Origin: Tsukamurella pulmonis
GTDB taxonomy: Bacteria; Actinomycetota; Actinomycetes; Mycobacteriales; Mycobacteriaceae
Direction: 5' to 3'
Length of the DNA: 64,000 nucleotides
NCBI RefSeq assembly: GCF_900103175.1
Contig: NZ_FNLF01000002.1
Span: forward strand, 620,001 to 684,000
Shown: positions 15,224-26,641 of the stretch, piece by piece
How positions within the stretch are numbered: the stretch's first letter is position 1
How the letters are laid out: every line of letters begins with the position of its first letter
Translations under genes and position numbers: made by a program
The notes under the pieces: model-generated
Seen by the model: only the letters and a program-made list of their open reading frames with translations
What the model was told of the DNA's origin: nothing
Databases searched by the model: none

Positions 15224-17539
15224 TCAGCCCGCCGCCACCGCGGCGAGCACCACGTCCAGCACGATCACGGCGCCCGCCTTGTCGAGTGGATCGTTCCCGT
15301 TGCCGCACTTGGGGGATTGCACGCACGACGGGCAGCCCGACGGGCACTCGCACGCCGCGACCGCGTCCCGCGTCGCCACCAGCCACGTGGCGATCGACTC
15401 GTAGCCGCGCTCGGCGAATCCCGCGCCGCCGGGATAGCCGTCGTAGACGAAGATCGACGGCAGCCCGGTGTCCTCATGCAGCGCCGTCGACAGGCCGCCG
15501 ATGTCCCAGCGGTCGCACGAGGCGACCAGGGGCAGCAGGCCGATCGCCGCGTGCTCGGCGGCGTGCAGCGCCCCGGGCCAGCGCTCCGGCACGAGGCCCG
15601 CGTCCTCGAGCACCTCCGGGGTCAGGGTGATCAGCGCCGCCCGGGTCGCGAGCGTGGTCTCGGGCAGGTCCAGCTCCACGGCGTCCATCACCTCACCGCT
15701 GCGCAGCGTGCGCAGGTATCCGACGACGCGGCTGGTGACCTCCACGGAGACGAACCGCGCCGTCACCTCGCCCAGCACCTCGGTCGAATGCACCGCCGTC
15801 ACATGGACGTCCAGGTCCTCGCGCGCCGAGGTGGTCCACTCGGGCTCCTCCGCGTGCACCAGCGCCAGGCCGTCGTCGAGGTCCAGCTCGTCCACCACGT
15901 ACGACTCGCCCTGGTGCACGTGCACCGCGCCCTCGTGCACCGTCGACAGGGCGCGAGTGAAGTCGACGGTCCCGAGCAGCCGCCCCGTCGCCTCCTCCAC
16001 GATGAGGATCTCGCTGCCCGCCCCGCCCCGGATGTTCACCCCCGCATGGGGATCGATCCCGGCGGCGAGGAAGTAGCCCGCGGGCCGCTCGCGGAGCAGG
16101 CCGTCGGCGACGAGCCGACCCACCACGTCCACGGCGCCCAGCTCGACGACCTCCGAGCGGGCCAGCGGTATCTCGCCGGCCGCGCAGAGCAACTGCGGCC
16201 CCAGCACGTACGGGTTGCCCGGATCCGTGATGGTGGCCTCCACCGGCCGCCCGAGCAGCGACTCGGGGTGGTGCACCAGGTAGGTGTCCAGCGGATCGTC
16301 GCGCGCGATCAGCAGGATCAGCGAGCCCTGTCCGCGCCGCCCGCTGCGCCCGGCCTGCTGCCAGAACGAGGCGACGGTGCCCGGGAAGCCCGCCATCAGC
16401 ACGGCGTCCAGGCCCGCGATGTCCACGCCCAGCTCCAGGGCGTTGGTCGTCGCGACGCCGAGCAGCGCACCGTCGTTGAGCCCCTGCTCGAGGCGGCGAC
16501 GGTCGTCGGCGAGGTACCCCGCCCGGTACGCGGCGATCCGCTCGGCGATCTCCGGTGTGGCTTCGGCGAGCATCCTGCGCGCGGAGAGCGCGACGGTCTC
16601 GGCGGACCGTCGGGACCGGACGAAGGCGAGGGTGCGCGCCCCCTCCACGACCAGGTCCGCCAGCATCCGCGCCGCCTCGGTGGTGGCGGCACGCCGCACC
16701 GGCGCCCCGTTCTCGCCCTCCAGATCGGGCAGTAGCGGCGGCTCCCACAGTGCGACGGTCCGCGGCCCGTGCGGGGACGAATCCTCGGTGACGGCAACGC
16801 AGTCCGCGCCGATCAGCCGCGACGCGGCGCCCGCCGGATCCGAGGTGGTGGCGGACGCGCAGATCACCGTGGGCGTGCTGCCGTACTTCGCCGCGACGCG
16901 CAGCAATCGGCGCAGCACCAGCGCGGTGTGCGAGCCGAAGACGCCGCGGTAGTGGTGGCACTCGTCGACCACCACGTACCGCAGACCGCGCAGGAATCGT
17001 GCCCATTTCGCGTGCCGCGGAAGCAGTCCCACGTGCAGCATGTCCGGGTTGGTGAACACCCAGCGACTGTCGGAGCGGGCCCAGCGGCGCATCTCCTGCG
17101 AGGTGTCCCCGTCGTACATCGCGGGGGAGGCGTCGGCGGGGCCGTAGTCGGTGGTGAGGCGGACCGCCGCCCGGTGCTGATCGGTGCCCAGGGCCTTCGT
17201 CGGGGAGAGGTAGAGCACGGTGGCGCGCGGGTCGTCCGCGAGCGCCGCGAGCACCGGGAGTTGGTAGGCGAGGGACTTGCCGGACGCCGTCCCGGTGGAG
17301 ATCACGACGTGCCGCCCCGCGTGCGCGTGCTCCGCGGCCTCGATCTGGTGGCGCCAGGGTTCCCGCACGCCCTCGTCGATCAGCCCGTCCCGGACGCGGG
17401 GCGGAACCCACTCCGGCCAGGGGGCGAATTCCGCTCGGCGTGACGGGATGTCCGCCACATGGGTCAGGCTCTCGGTCCCGGGGCCGGCCCCGGCCTGGAT
17501 GCGAGCCAGCAGCTCCCTGCCGAAGGTGTTGTGCTCCAC
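15224..17539 (-). CDS. DEAD/DEAH-box helicase (Rv3649 / Hrq1-like, DUF1998)
   Basis: A 771-residue superfamily 2 helicase. Motif I is ISTGTASGKSLAYQLPV, motif II is VVVDECHHYRG (DECH), and a second RecA-like domain has QQAGRSGRRGQGS. The C-terminal DUF1998-type region has a cysteine cluster (ACECPSGCPSCVQSPKCG) expected to bind zinc. Related Hrq1/MrfA helicases act in DNA repair. The start is GTG 17539. The gene neighbours tad genes and cspA as in M. tuberculosis. Confidence 0.9.
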   Translation of the reverse strand: MEHNTFGRELLARIQAGAGPGTESLTHVADIPSRRAEFAPWPEWVPPRVRDGLIDEGVREPWRHQIEAAEHAHAGRHVVISTGTASGKSLAYQLPVLAALADDPRATVLYLSPTKALGTDQHRAAVRLTTDYGPADASPAMYDGDTSQEMRRWARSDSRWVFTNPDMLHVGLLPRHAKWARFLRGLRYVVVDECHHYRGVFGSHTALVLRRLLRVAAKYGSTPTVICASATTSDPAGAASRLIGADCVAVTEDSSPHGPRTVALWEPPLLPDLEGENGAPVRRAATTEAARMLADLVVEGARTLAFVRSRRSAETVALSARRMLAEATPEIAERIAAYRAGYLADDRRRLEQGLNDGALLGVATTNALELGVDIAGLDAVLMAGFPGTVASFWQQAGRSGRRGQGSLILLIARDDPLDTYLVHHPESLLGRPVEATITDPGNPYVLGPQLLCAAGEIPLARSEVVELGAVDVVGRLVADGLLRERPAGYFLAAGIDPHAGVNIRGGAGSEILIVEEATGRLLGTVDFTRALSTVHEGAVHVHQGESYVVDELDLDDGLALVHAEEPEWTTSAREDLDVHVTAVHSTEVLGEVTARFVSVEVTSRVVGYLRTLRSGEVMDAVELDLPETTLATRAALITLTPEVLEDAGLVPERWPGALHAAEHAAIGLLPLVASCDRWDIGGLSTALHEDTGLPSIFVYDGYPGGAGFAERGYESIATWLVATRDAVAACECPSGCPSCVQSPKCGNGNDPLDKAGAVIVLDVVLAAVAAG

Positions 17540-17906
17540 CGTATTCGCCCCCGCGTCGCGATGAGATCCGCGCGGCCGGAACGGGCCGCGGATCGCCGAT
17601 CGTCCAGTCTACCGGCGCGAGGAAACGGTTGTCGCGTGGTGGGACGCCGGGTGAACGGAAGGCGAAATCGCTCCGCCCGCTGTTGCTCGCTGAGAAATCG
17701 TGATTGACTGTATGCGGTCGCAGCTCCCGTCGGCGGTCCGAGAGGATCATCGGGGGATCGATGTTGCGGGCGTGGTACTGAAGGTTTTTGTGTGCGGTCT
17801 CCGCAAACGGCTCCAGAAAGTATGGCGGCCGGAACCGGCCAGGAGTCGCACCCCACTCGGGGAACGGTTCCTACACCGGTAGTAAGACAAGTTAGGAAAC
17901 ATCTCA
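17540..17906. other. Divergent promoter region and long cspA leader
   Basis: These 367 bp between the helicase start and cspA hold no convincing gene. The right part is probably a long cspA 5' leader, as in other cold-shock genes. It contains the perfect 14-bp palindrome GGCCGGAACCGGCC (17827-17840) and an AGGAAA site before the ATG. No clear -35/-10 pair could be fixed. Confidence 0.5.
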
Positions 17907-18110
17907 ATGGCACAGGGCACTGTGAAGTGGTTCAACGCGGAGAAGGGCTTCGGCTTCATCGCTCCCGCCGACGGCTCGGATGACGTGTTCGTCCACTACT
18001 CGGAGATCCAGGGCAACGGCTTCCGTACGCTCGAGGAGAACCAGCAGGTCGAGTTCGAGGTCGGCCAGGGCACCAAGGGCCCGCAGGCCACCGGCGTCCG
18101 CGCTCTCTAA
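17907..18110 (+). CDS. cspA: Cold-shock protein (CspA family)
   Basis: A 67-residue single cold-shock domain: RNP1-type KGFGFI, RNP2-type VFVHYS and the start [17 protein letters not shown]. It binds single-stranded nucleic acid and acts as an RNA chaperone. Length and order (helicase, cspA, conserved hypothetical, topA) match Rv3648c. A strong hairpin follows the stop. Confidence 0.95.
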   Translation: MAQGTVKWFNAEKGFGFIAPADGSDDVFVHYSEIQGNGFRTLEENQQVEFEVGQGTKGPQATGVRAL

Positions 18111-18143
18111 GAAACCTCCGCACCACGCGTATAGGCTTTCTCG

Positions 18144-18178
18144 CAGCACCCTTCCACCGTCTCGGTGGAAGGGTGCTG
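18144..18178 (+). terminator. Strong hairpin terminator after cspA
   Basis: The arm AGCACCCTTCCACCG at 18145-18159 pairs perfectly with 18163-18177 around a 3-base loop, and the flanking C18144-G18178 extends it. There is no long T run, as is common for terminators in high-GC actinobacteria. It lies 34 bp after the cspA stop. Confidence 0.8.
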
Positions 18179-18245
18179 TGCATTTCACAGCCCGTTCGAC
18201 GTGTCGGCCGCACCGTGGGGTGAGGCCGCGTTCTAGGCTCATCAC

Positions 18246-18824
18246 GTGTCCCAACTGTCACTCTTCTCCGCCGAGCAGACCGAGCCGTCGCCCCGCGACC
18301 TGGCCGGCCTGCTCGCGACGACGGGGCAGATCGTGCAGTTGGGCGGTGCCGCCCGCGTCTCCGCGGTCGTTCCCGACCAGTGGCGTGCCGACGCCCTCGC
18401 CGTCATGATCGAGGAGGCCGGCCTGCGCGCGCAGCTCGACCTCTCCGAGGAGGGCAACCCGCTGGTGCGCACCCTCGCGGCGCCGGAACTGCAGCCGATG
18501 GCGCTCGCCTGGACGCGCGGCGCGGTGAAGACGGCACCGTCGACCTGGGTGCCCGGCCCCCGCGCCCTGCGCGCCTGGGCGCTCGCGGGCGGCGAGGTCG
18601 ACGGCGTGCACTACCTGCTCTCCCTGGACCCCCACGCGCCCGAGAGCGCCCCCGTCCTGGCGACCGCCCTCATGCGTGCCGGCGTGGCGCCCACCCTGGT
18701 GGGCACCCGCGGGGCGAAGCCCGCGTTGCGCGTCTCCGGGCACCGCCGACTCCTGCGGCTGCGGGAGAGCATCGGTGACCCGCCGGCGGGCGCCGACGCC
18801 GCCGCGCAGTGGCCGCAACCCTGA
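18246..18824 (+). CDS. Conserved actinobacterial protein (Rv3647c-like)
   Basis: 192 residues from GTG 18246 (MSQLSLFSAEQTEPSPRDLA). Its size and place between cspA and topA match M. tuberculosis Rv3647c. No catalytic motif or membrane segment is visible. Sequence blocks such as RDLAGLLATTGQIVQLGGAA and RRLLRLRESIG recur in this family. The function is unknown. Confidence 0.8.
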   Translation: MSQLSLFSAEQTEPSPRDLAGLLATTGQIVQLGGAARVSAVVPDQWRADALAVMIEEAGLRAQLDLSEEGNPLVRTLAAPELQPMALAWTRGAVKTAPSTWVPGPRALRAWALAGGEVDGVHYLLSLDPHAPESAPVLATALMRAGVAPTLVGTRGAKPALRVSGHRRLLRLRESIGDPPAGADAAAQWPQP

Positions 18825-18993
18825 CACCGGATCGGACTCGCAGCACGGATTCCATGAGGCGTGCAGTGGCCCCTGTATATAAGGTGGGGCGAAAGGTGCG
18901 GCAGAATGCGCACTGGAGTGACCACCGCCGTCGCACGTGACGCGAGGGGTCGAGGTGGTGACGCAGTGCCACCGGAGCAGATCAGGAGGGTCG

Positions 18994-21951
18994 ATGGCGG
19001 CACGTGGAAAGGCAGCGGCGGGAGACGGCCTGCAGCGTCTGGTGATCGTGGAGTCCCCGGCCAAGGGCAAGAAGATCGGCGACTTCCTGGGGCCGAACTA
19101 CACCGTCCGCGCGTCGATGGGCCACATCCGCGACCTCCCGAGCCGCGACAACCCGCTGCCCGAGGCCGACCAGGGCAAGCCCTGGGCCCGGCTCGGCGTC
19201 GACGTCGACCACGACTTCGAGGCCCACTACGTCACCTCCGCCAGCAAGCGCTCCACGGTCTCCGAGCTCAAGTCCCTGCTCAAGCAGGCCGACGAGCTCT
19301 ACCTCGCGACGGACGGTGACCGCGAGGGCGAGGCCATCGCGTGGCACCTGCAGGAGGTGCTCAAGCCGAAGGTCCCCGTCAAGCGGATGGTCTTCCACGA
19401 GATCACCCAGCAGGCCATCCAGGCCGCCGCGGAGGAGCCGCGCGAGCTCGACATGAACCTCGTCGACGCGCAGGAGACCCGCCGCATCCTCGACCGCCTC
19501 TACGGCTACGAGGTCAGCCCCGTGCTGTGGCGCAAGGTCAACCAGGGCCTCTCGGCCGGCCGTGTGCAGTCCGTCGCGACGCGCATCATCGTCGACCGCG
19601 AGCGCGAGCGCATCGCCTTCCGCACCGCCGGCTACTGGGACATCGCCGCGCAGCTCGACGCGGGCGCCGAGGCCACCCCGCGCACCTTCGGCGCGCGCCT
19701 GGTCACCGTCGACGGCGACCGCGTCGCCACCGGCCGCGACTTCGACGCGCAGGGGCAGCTCAAGAAGCCCGCCGGCATCACCGTACTCGACGGTGCCCGG
19801 GCGAACGCCCTGGTCGAGGGCCTGCAGGGCGCGAACCTGACGGTGACCTCCGTCGAGGAGAAGCCCTACACGCGCAAGCCCTACGCGCCGTTCATGACCT
19901 CCACCCTCCAGCAGGAGGCCAGCCGGAAGCTGCGGTTCAACACCGACCGCACCATGCAGATCGCGCAGCGCCTCTACGAGGGCGGCTACATCACCTACAT
20001 GCGTACCGACTCGACCACGCTGTCCGAGACCGCGATCGCCGCGGCCCGGGACCAGGCGCGGCAGCTGTACGGCGCCGAGTACGTGCACCCGACGCCGCGG
20101 CAGTACACCCGCAAGGTCAAGAACGCGCAGGAGGCGCACGAGGCGATCCGCCCCGCGGGCGAGACCTTCCAGACGCCGGGCGCGTTGGCGTCGGTGCTGA
20201 ACTCGGACGAGTTCCGCCTGTACGAGCTGATCTGGCAGCGCACCGTCGCCTCGCAGATGGCCGACGTCAAGGGCACGACGCTGAGCCTGCGCATCGGCGG
20301 CGCGGCCTCGACCGGCGAGAGCGTCGAGTTCGCCGCCTCGGGCCGCACCATCACCTTCCCCGGCTTCCTCTCGGCCTACGTCGAGACCGTCGACGACCAG
20401 GCCGGCGGCGAGGCCGACGACGCCGAGTCGCGGCTGCCGCAGCTGGTCACCGGCCAGGCGATCACGGCCGCCGAGCTGGCCGCCGCCGACCACGTCACCA
20501 GCCCACCGGCGCGCTACACCGAGGCCTCGCTGGTCAAGACCCTCGAAGAGCTGGGCATCGGCCGGCCGTCGACCTACGCCTCGATCATCAAGACCATCCA
20601 GGACCGCGGCTACGTCGTGAAGAAGGGCAACGCCCTCGTCCCGCAGTGGGTGGCGTTCGCGGTGATCGGCCTGCTCGAGGGCCACTTCGGCGGCCTCGTG
20701 GACTACAACTTCACCGCGTCGATGGAGGACGATCTCGACGAGATCGCCGGCGGCCGCGAGGGCCGGGTCGACTGGCTCACCCGGTTCTACTTCGGCGACG
20801 GCGGCCCCGAGGGCGACGGCGCGGCCGTCTCCGGCGCCGACGGCCCGGGCCCCGACAGCCCCGGCCTGAAGAACCTCGTCGCCGCGAACCTCGACGCCAT
20901 CGACGCCCGCGCCGTCAACTCGATCCCGCTCTACACCGACCCGGACGGCAACGTCGTCTACGTGCGCGTGGGTCGCTACGGCCCGTACCTGGAGCGCACC
21001 GTCGCGCCCAAGGAGGGCGAGACCGAGCCGCAGGTCCAGCGCGCCAACATCCTGGCGTCGATGACCCCCGACGAGCTGACCGAGGAGGTCGCGGAGAAGC
21101 TGTTCGCGACCCCGCAGGACGGCCGCCCGCTGGGCATAGACCCGGCCACGGGGCACGAGATCGTCGCCAAGGAGGGCCGCTTCGGTCCGTACGTCACCGA
21201 GATCCTCCCGGAGCCCGAGAAGGATCCCGAGGCGGAGGACCTGGACGAGGCGGCGGCGAAGCCGAAGACGCGCAAGAAGAAGGCCGAGGGGCCCAAACCG
21301 CGCACCGGCTCGCTGCTCAAGACGATGGACATCGAGACCGTCACGCTCGAGGACGCGCTGCGGCTGCTATCGCTGCCGCGCGTCGTGGGTGTCGATCCCG
21401 AGTCCAAGGAGGAGATCACCGCGCAGAACGGCCGCTACGGGCCGTACCTGAAGAAGGGCACCGACTCCCGCTCGCTGGCCACCGAGGAGCAGATGTTCAC
21501 GGTGACCCTCGAGGAGGCGCTCAAGCTGTACGCCGAGCCCAAGCGTCGGGGCCGTGGCGCGGCCGCCGCGCCGCCGCTGCGCGAGCTGGGCAACGATCCC
21601 GTCTCCGGCACCGCGATGGTCATCAAGGACGGCCGGTTCGGCCCGTACGTCACCGACGGCGAGACCAACGCCTCGCTCCGCAAGGGCGACGAGGTCGCGA
21701 CCATCACCGACGAGCGCGCCTCCGAGCTGCTCGCGGACCGTCGCGCGCGGGGACCGGTGAAGAAGAAGGCCACCAAGAAGGCGGCGGCCAAGAAGGCGCC
21801 CGCGAAGAAGGCACCGGCGAAGAAGGCCGCCGCCAAGAAGACGGCGGCCAAGAAGACCACCGCGAAGAAGACGGTCGCGAAGAAGACCACGGCCGCGAAG
21901 AAGGCCACCGCGACGAAGTCCACCGCGACGGCGTCGAACGACGCGTCCTGA
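18994..21951 (+). CDS. topA: DNA topoisomerase I (type IA)
   Basis: A 985-residue enzyme that relaxes negative supercoils. The N-terminal Toprim domain has LVIVESPAKGKKIGDFLG and the acidic motif ATDGDREGEAIAWHL. The active-site tyrosine is Y335 in TYMRTDST. As in mycobacteria, the C-terminus lacks zinc fingers and instead has several repeats of the form GRFGPYVTDG / NGRYGPYLKKG. It ends in a Lys/Ala-rich tail (KKAAAKKAPAKK...) that helps bind DNA. ATG 18994 has an AGGAGGG site 4 bases upstream. Confidence 0.97.
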   Translation: MAARGKAAAGDGLQRLVIVESPAKGKKIGDFLGPNYTVRASMGHIRDLPSRDNPLPEADQGKPWARLGVDVDHDFEAHYVTSASKRSTVSELKSLLKQADELYLATDGDREGEAIAWHLQEVLKPKVPVKRMVFHEITQQAIQAAAEEPRELDMNLVDAQETRRILDRLYGYEVSPVLWRKVNQGLSAGRVQSVATRIIVDRERERIAFRTAGYWDIAAQLDAGAEATPRTFGARLVTVDGDRVATGRDFDAQGQLKKPAGITVLDGARANALVEGLQGANLTVTSVEEKPYTRKPYAPFMTSTLQQEASRKLRFNTDRTMQIAQRLYEGGYITYMRTDSTTLSETAIAAARDQARQLYGAEYVHPTPRQYTRKVKNAQEAHEAIRPAGETFQTPGALASVLNSDEFRLYELIWQRTVASQMADVKGTTLSLRIGGAASTGESVEFAASGRTITFPGFLSAYVETVDDQAGGEADDAESRLPQLVTGQAITAAELAAADHVTSPPARYTEASLVKTLEELGIGRPSTYASIIKTIQDRGYVVKKGNALVPQWVAFAVIGLLEGHFGGLVDYNFTASMEDDLDEIAGGREGRVDWLTRFYFGDGGPEGDGAAVSGADGPGPDSPGLKNLVAANLDAIDARAVNSIPLYTDPDGNVVYVRVGRYGPYLERTVAPKEGETEPQVQRANILASMTPDELTEEVAEKLFATPQDGRPLGIDPATGHEIVAKEGRFGPYVTEILPEPEKDPEAEDLDEAAAKPKTRKKKAEGPKPRTGSLLKTMDIETVTLEDALRLLSLPRVVGVDPESKEEITAQNGRYGPYLKKGTDSRSLATEEQMFTVTLEEALKLYAEPKRRGRGAAAAPPLRELGNDPVSGTAMVIKDGRFGPYVTDGETNASLRKGDEVATITDERASELLADRRARGPVKKKATKKAAAKKAPAKKAPAKKAAAKKTAAKKTTAKKTVAKKTTAAKKATATKSTATASNDAS

Positions 21952-22038
21952 CGCATCACTCGCCCGCTGGAGCGACACGGCGGGTGATGCGGTCCGATCC
22001 GCCGGCGTCGCGCGGCGCCGGCCGCCCCCCGGTGGCCG

Positions 22039-23568
22039 TCAGTCCTCGACGGGGCGCGCCAGCTGCGTGAGCTGCCCGCGCCCGCGCAGCTCGATCGCCT
22101 CGCCGAGCGTCCACATCGCCTGCTCGGCGGGCGTCGCGGACTCGACGGCGCGCCCGGCCGCGAGCAGCGACGAGGGCTCCGACTTGGCGATCTCGGTGAT
22201 CCGCGCCGCCTCGTTCACCGGGTCACCGATCACCGTGTACTCGAAGCGGGCCTTCGCGCCGATGTGCCCCGCGACCACCTGACCGGCGGAGACGCCGATG
22301 CCGAAGCCGGTGCCGCCGAGGACCTCGCTGAGCTGGATGCGCATCTCGCGGGCCGCCGCCAGCGCGGCGCCGGCGGCGTCGGGGTGCGGGAGCGGCGCCC
22401 CGAAGATGGCCAGCGCCGCGTCGCCCTGGAACTTGTTGACGAAGCCGCCGTGCAGGTCGACGAGGTCGACGACGACCTTGAAGAAGTCGTTGAGCAGGTC
22501 CACGACCGCGGCGGGCTCCTCCGTGACGGCCAGTTTCGTCGAGCCGACGAGGTCGACGAACAGCACGCCGACCTCGTTGATCTCGCCGCCGAGGTGGGTG
22601 CCGTGCTCGAGCGCCTGCCGCGCGACGTCCTGCCCGACGTACCGGCCGAACATGTCGCGCATCCGCTGTCGCTCGGCCAGGTCGTGCACCATGTCGTTGA
22701 AGCCGGCCTGCAGGAGGCCCAGCTCGCTGGAGTCGTAGATCTTCACCGAGGCGGTGAAGTCCCCGTCGCGGACCTTGCGCTGCGCGCGGAACAGGTCGCG
22801 GATGGGATCGCCGATGGACTTCGCGGCGCGCACGGTGCCGAGCAGGCCGGCGGCCAGCGCGACGACGCAGAGCAGCAGCACGGGGTTGATCAGCGTGGGC
22901 GCGTTCGGGTCGATCACGCCCAGCTCCTGCGAGGCGATCACCATGATGATGCCGACGATCGGCGTGGCGGTGCCGAGCACCCAACTGAGCAGGATGCGCG
23001 TGGTCACCGACAGTCCGGCGGAGCCCTGCGGCTCCTGGGCCAGTGCGGCCACGGTGATCGGGCGCAGTACGCGCTCGGTCTGCATGTAGCTCAGCGCGCA
23101 CGTCGTGATGGCGCCGAGCAGCACCGTCAGCGCGACCACCACCCGGATGCCGCTCGACGAGTTGAAGTTGATGACCACGAAGATGATGCCGCCGATGAGC
23201 CAGAAGAAGGCCTGCATGAGCGCCATCCGCAGGGGCAGGTTCAGGGCCATGCGGGAGATCGCCGGATCGTGCGGGGCGCTGCGCCGGTGCCAGCGCAGCA
23301 CGGGCAGCACCAGTCGCAGCCCGATCAGCATGCCGAGCACGCTCGCGCCGATCAGGTAGGTGATGAAGACCAGTAGGTTGATGCCGCTGATCTCCTGCAG
23401 CTGCACCGACTGCTGCACGGGTAGCGCGAACCGCAGGAAACCGAAGACGAAGACCGCGCCCAGGATGTTCGAGCGCAGGATGTCCAGCGCGAAGATCGGC
23501 CAGGGGGTCTTGGCGAGCCACCGCGCCAGTCGCAGTGCGCGACTGAGTCTGCTCTTCGGTGCTGCCAC
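22039..23568 (-). CDS. Membrane adenylate cyclase with HAMP domain (Rv3645-like)
   Basis: 509 residues from GTG 23568. Six membrane helices fill the first ~250 residues, then come a HAMP domain (RAAKSIGDPIRDLFRAQRKV ... ELGLLQAGFNDMV) and a class III cyclase domain. Catalytic residues are present: the first aspartate in VLFVDLVG, lysine and second aspartate in NKFQGDAALA, and EYTVIGDPVNEAARI with the substrate aspartate, asparagine and arginine. It makes cAMP in response to a membrane or envelope cue. The position convergent with topA and next to holB matches Rv3645. Confidence 0.92.
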   Translation of the reverse strand: MAAPKSRLSRALRLARWLAKTPWPIFALDILRSNILGAVFVFGFLRFALPVQQSVQLQEISGINLLVFITYLIGASVLGMLIGLRLVLPVLRWHRRSAPHDPAISRMALNLPLRMALMQAFFWLIGGIIFVVINFNSSSGIRVVVALTVLLGAITTCALSYMQTERVLRPITVAALAQEPQGSAGLSVTTRILLSWVLGTATPIVGIIMVIASQELGVIDPNAPTLINPVLLLCVVALAAGLLGTVRAAKSIGDPIRDLFRAQRKVRDGDFTASVKIYDSSELGLLQAGFNDMVHDLAERQRMRDMFGRYVGQDVARQALEHGTHLGGEINEVGVLFVDLVGSTKLAVTEEPAAVVDLLNDFFKVVVDLVDLHGGFVNKFQGDAALAIFGAPLPHPDAAGAALAAAREMRIQLSEVLGGTGFGIGVSAGQVVAGHIGAKARFEYTVIGDPVNEAARITEIAKSEPSSLLAAGRAVESATPAEQAMWTLGEAIELRGRGQLTQLARPVED

Positions 23569-23631
23569 CGCTCCAACTTAGCCTGCGCTGTGTGATCGGG
23601 GGAGGGCCAGTCGGATGGCTAAGCTGTGGGG

Positions 23632-24852
23632 GTGAGCTCAGTGTTCGATCGCCTGGTGGGGCAGGAAGCGGTGGTGATCGGCCTGCGGGCCGCCGCGGCC
23701 GCCGCGCGCGAGGTCGTGGCGGACGGGGGCACCGTCGCCGATCTGGCGGGATCGTCCATGACGCACGCCTGGTTGTTCACCGGTCCGCCCGGATCCGGGC
23801 GGTCCGTCGCGGCGCGCGCGCTCGCCGCGGCGCTGCAGTGCGACGATCCGGTCGAGCCCGGTTGCGGGCACTGCCGGGCCTGCACCACGGTGCTGGCCGG
23901 CACCCACGCCGACGTGCGGTCGATCGCCCCCGACGGCTTGTCCATCGCGGTCAAGCAGATGCGCGAGGTGGTGGCGGACGCGTCGCGCCGGCCGTCCGTC
24001 GGCAACTGGCAGATCGTGCTCATCGAGGACGCCGACCGGCTCACCGAGCAGGCCGGTAACGCGCTGCTGAAGATGGTGGAGGAGCCGCCGGCGCAGACCA
24101 TCGTGCTGCTGTGCGCGCCCACCGTCGATCCGGAGGACATCTCCGTCACTCTGAAGTCCCGGTGCCGGCACGTCCCGCTCGTCACCCCGTCGGCGCCCGC
24201 CATCGCCGCGGTGCTGGAGAAGGACGGGATCGACGCCGAGCGTGCCGCCTGGGCGGCCGGGGTGTCCGGCGGGCACGTCGGGCGGGCCAAGCGCCTCGCG
24301 ACGGATCCGGAGGCGCAGAAGCAGCGCAAGCAGGCGCTGGGCCTGGCGCGGGCGGCCACGTCGGAGGGCGTCTACGGCGTCGTCGAACAGCTGCTGCGCG
24401 ACGCGGAGAGCACGGCCAAGGAGCTCAACGCCGATGTCAACGAGCGCGAGACCGAGGATCTGAAGACGGCGCTCGGCGCGGGCGGCGTCGGCCGCGGCAC
24501 CGGCGGCGTGATGCGCGGCTCCGCGGGCCAGCTCAAGGACCTGGAGAAGCGGCAGAAGGCCCGCGGCACCCGCGCGGTGCGCGATGCCCTCGACCGCGCA
24601 CTCATCGACCTCGCCGCGCTGTTCCGCGATGCGCTGGTGCAGGGCACGGGCGCGCGGGTCACGCTCATGCACCCCGACGAGGCCGAGCAGACCCGGCGGC
24701 TCGCCGGCTACGCCCGTCCCGAGGGGCTGCTGCGCTGCGTGGAATCGGTCCTGGAGTGTCGCGAGGCGATCGACCTCAACGTCAAGCCCGTCGTCGCGCT
24801 CGACGCGATGGCCGCGGGCGTCTCGTCGGCCCTGCGCGACCACCGCTTCTGA
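23632..24852 (+). CDS. holB: DNA polymerase III subunit delta'
   Basis: A 406-residue AAA+ clamp-loader subunit. Walker A-like TGPPGSGRSVAARAL, a four-cysteine zinc module (CDDPVEPGCGHCRAC), QIVLIEDADRLTEQAGNALLKMVEEPP (Walker B and sensor region) and SRCRHVPL are present. The GTG start at 23632 is chosen; an in-frame GTG lies at 23626. It is divergent from the cyclase gene, matching Rv3644c. Confidence 0.93.
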   Translation: MSSVFDRLVGQEAVVIGLRAAAAAAREVVADGGTVADLAGSSMTHAWLFTGPPGSGRSVAARALAAALQCDDPVEPGCGHCRACTTVLAGTHADVRSIAPDGLSIAVKQMREVVADASRRPSVGNWQIVLIEDADRLTEQAGNALLKMVEEPPAQTIVLLCAPTVDPEDISVTLKSRCRHVPLVTPSAPAIAAVLEKDGIDAERAAWAAGVSGGHVGRAKRLATDPEAQKQRKQALGLARAATSEGVYGVVEQLLRDAESTAKELNADVNERETEDLKTALGAGGVGRGTGGVMRGSAGQLKDLEKRQKARGTRAVRDALDRALIDLAALFRDALVQGTGARVTLMHPDEAEQTRRLAGYARPEGLLRCVESVLECREAIDLNVKPVVALDAMAAGVSSALRDHRF

Positions 24853-24879
24853 CCGCACGCTCGGACACCGTCCGATCGG

Positions 24880-26559
<1,680 letters not shown>

Positions 26560-26641
26560 CCACTCCCTCACACCGCGACCGCCCGTCGGCCGCACCGAGT
26601 CAACGGTAGCGGTAGACGGGCGGAGGCGGCGATAGCGCAGG

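Noticed and set aside
18982-21156. 724-codon minus-strand and 909-codon plus-strand frames over topA
   Set aside because: Both are long only because of high third-position GC in topA. They are Arg/Gly/Ala/Asp-rich and lack recognisable motifs.
21740-21950. Regular repeats that might look like a CRISPR or VNTR
   Set aside because: They are the AAG-rich codons of the lysine/alanine tail of topoisomerase I; there are no spacers.
21952-22038. Possible terminator after topA (GCATCAC ... GTGATGC)
   Set aside because: The arms pair only in the outer seven bases and need gaps further in; not convincing enough to list.
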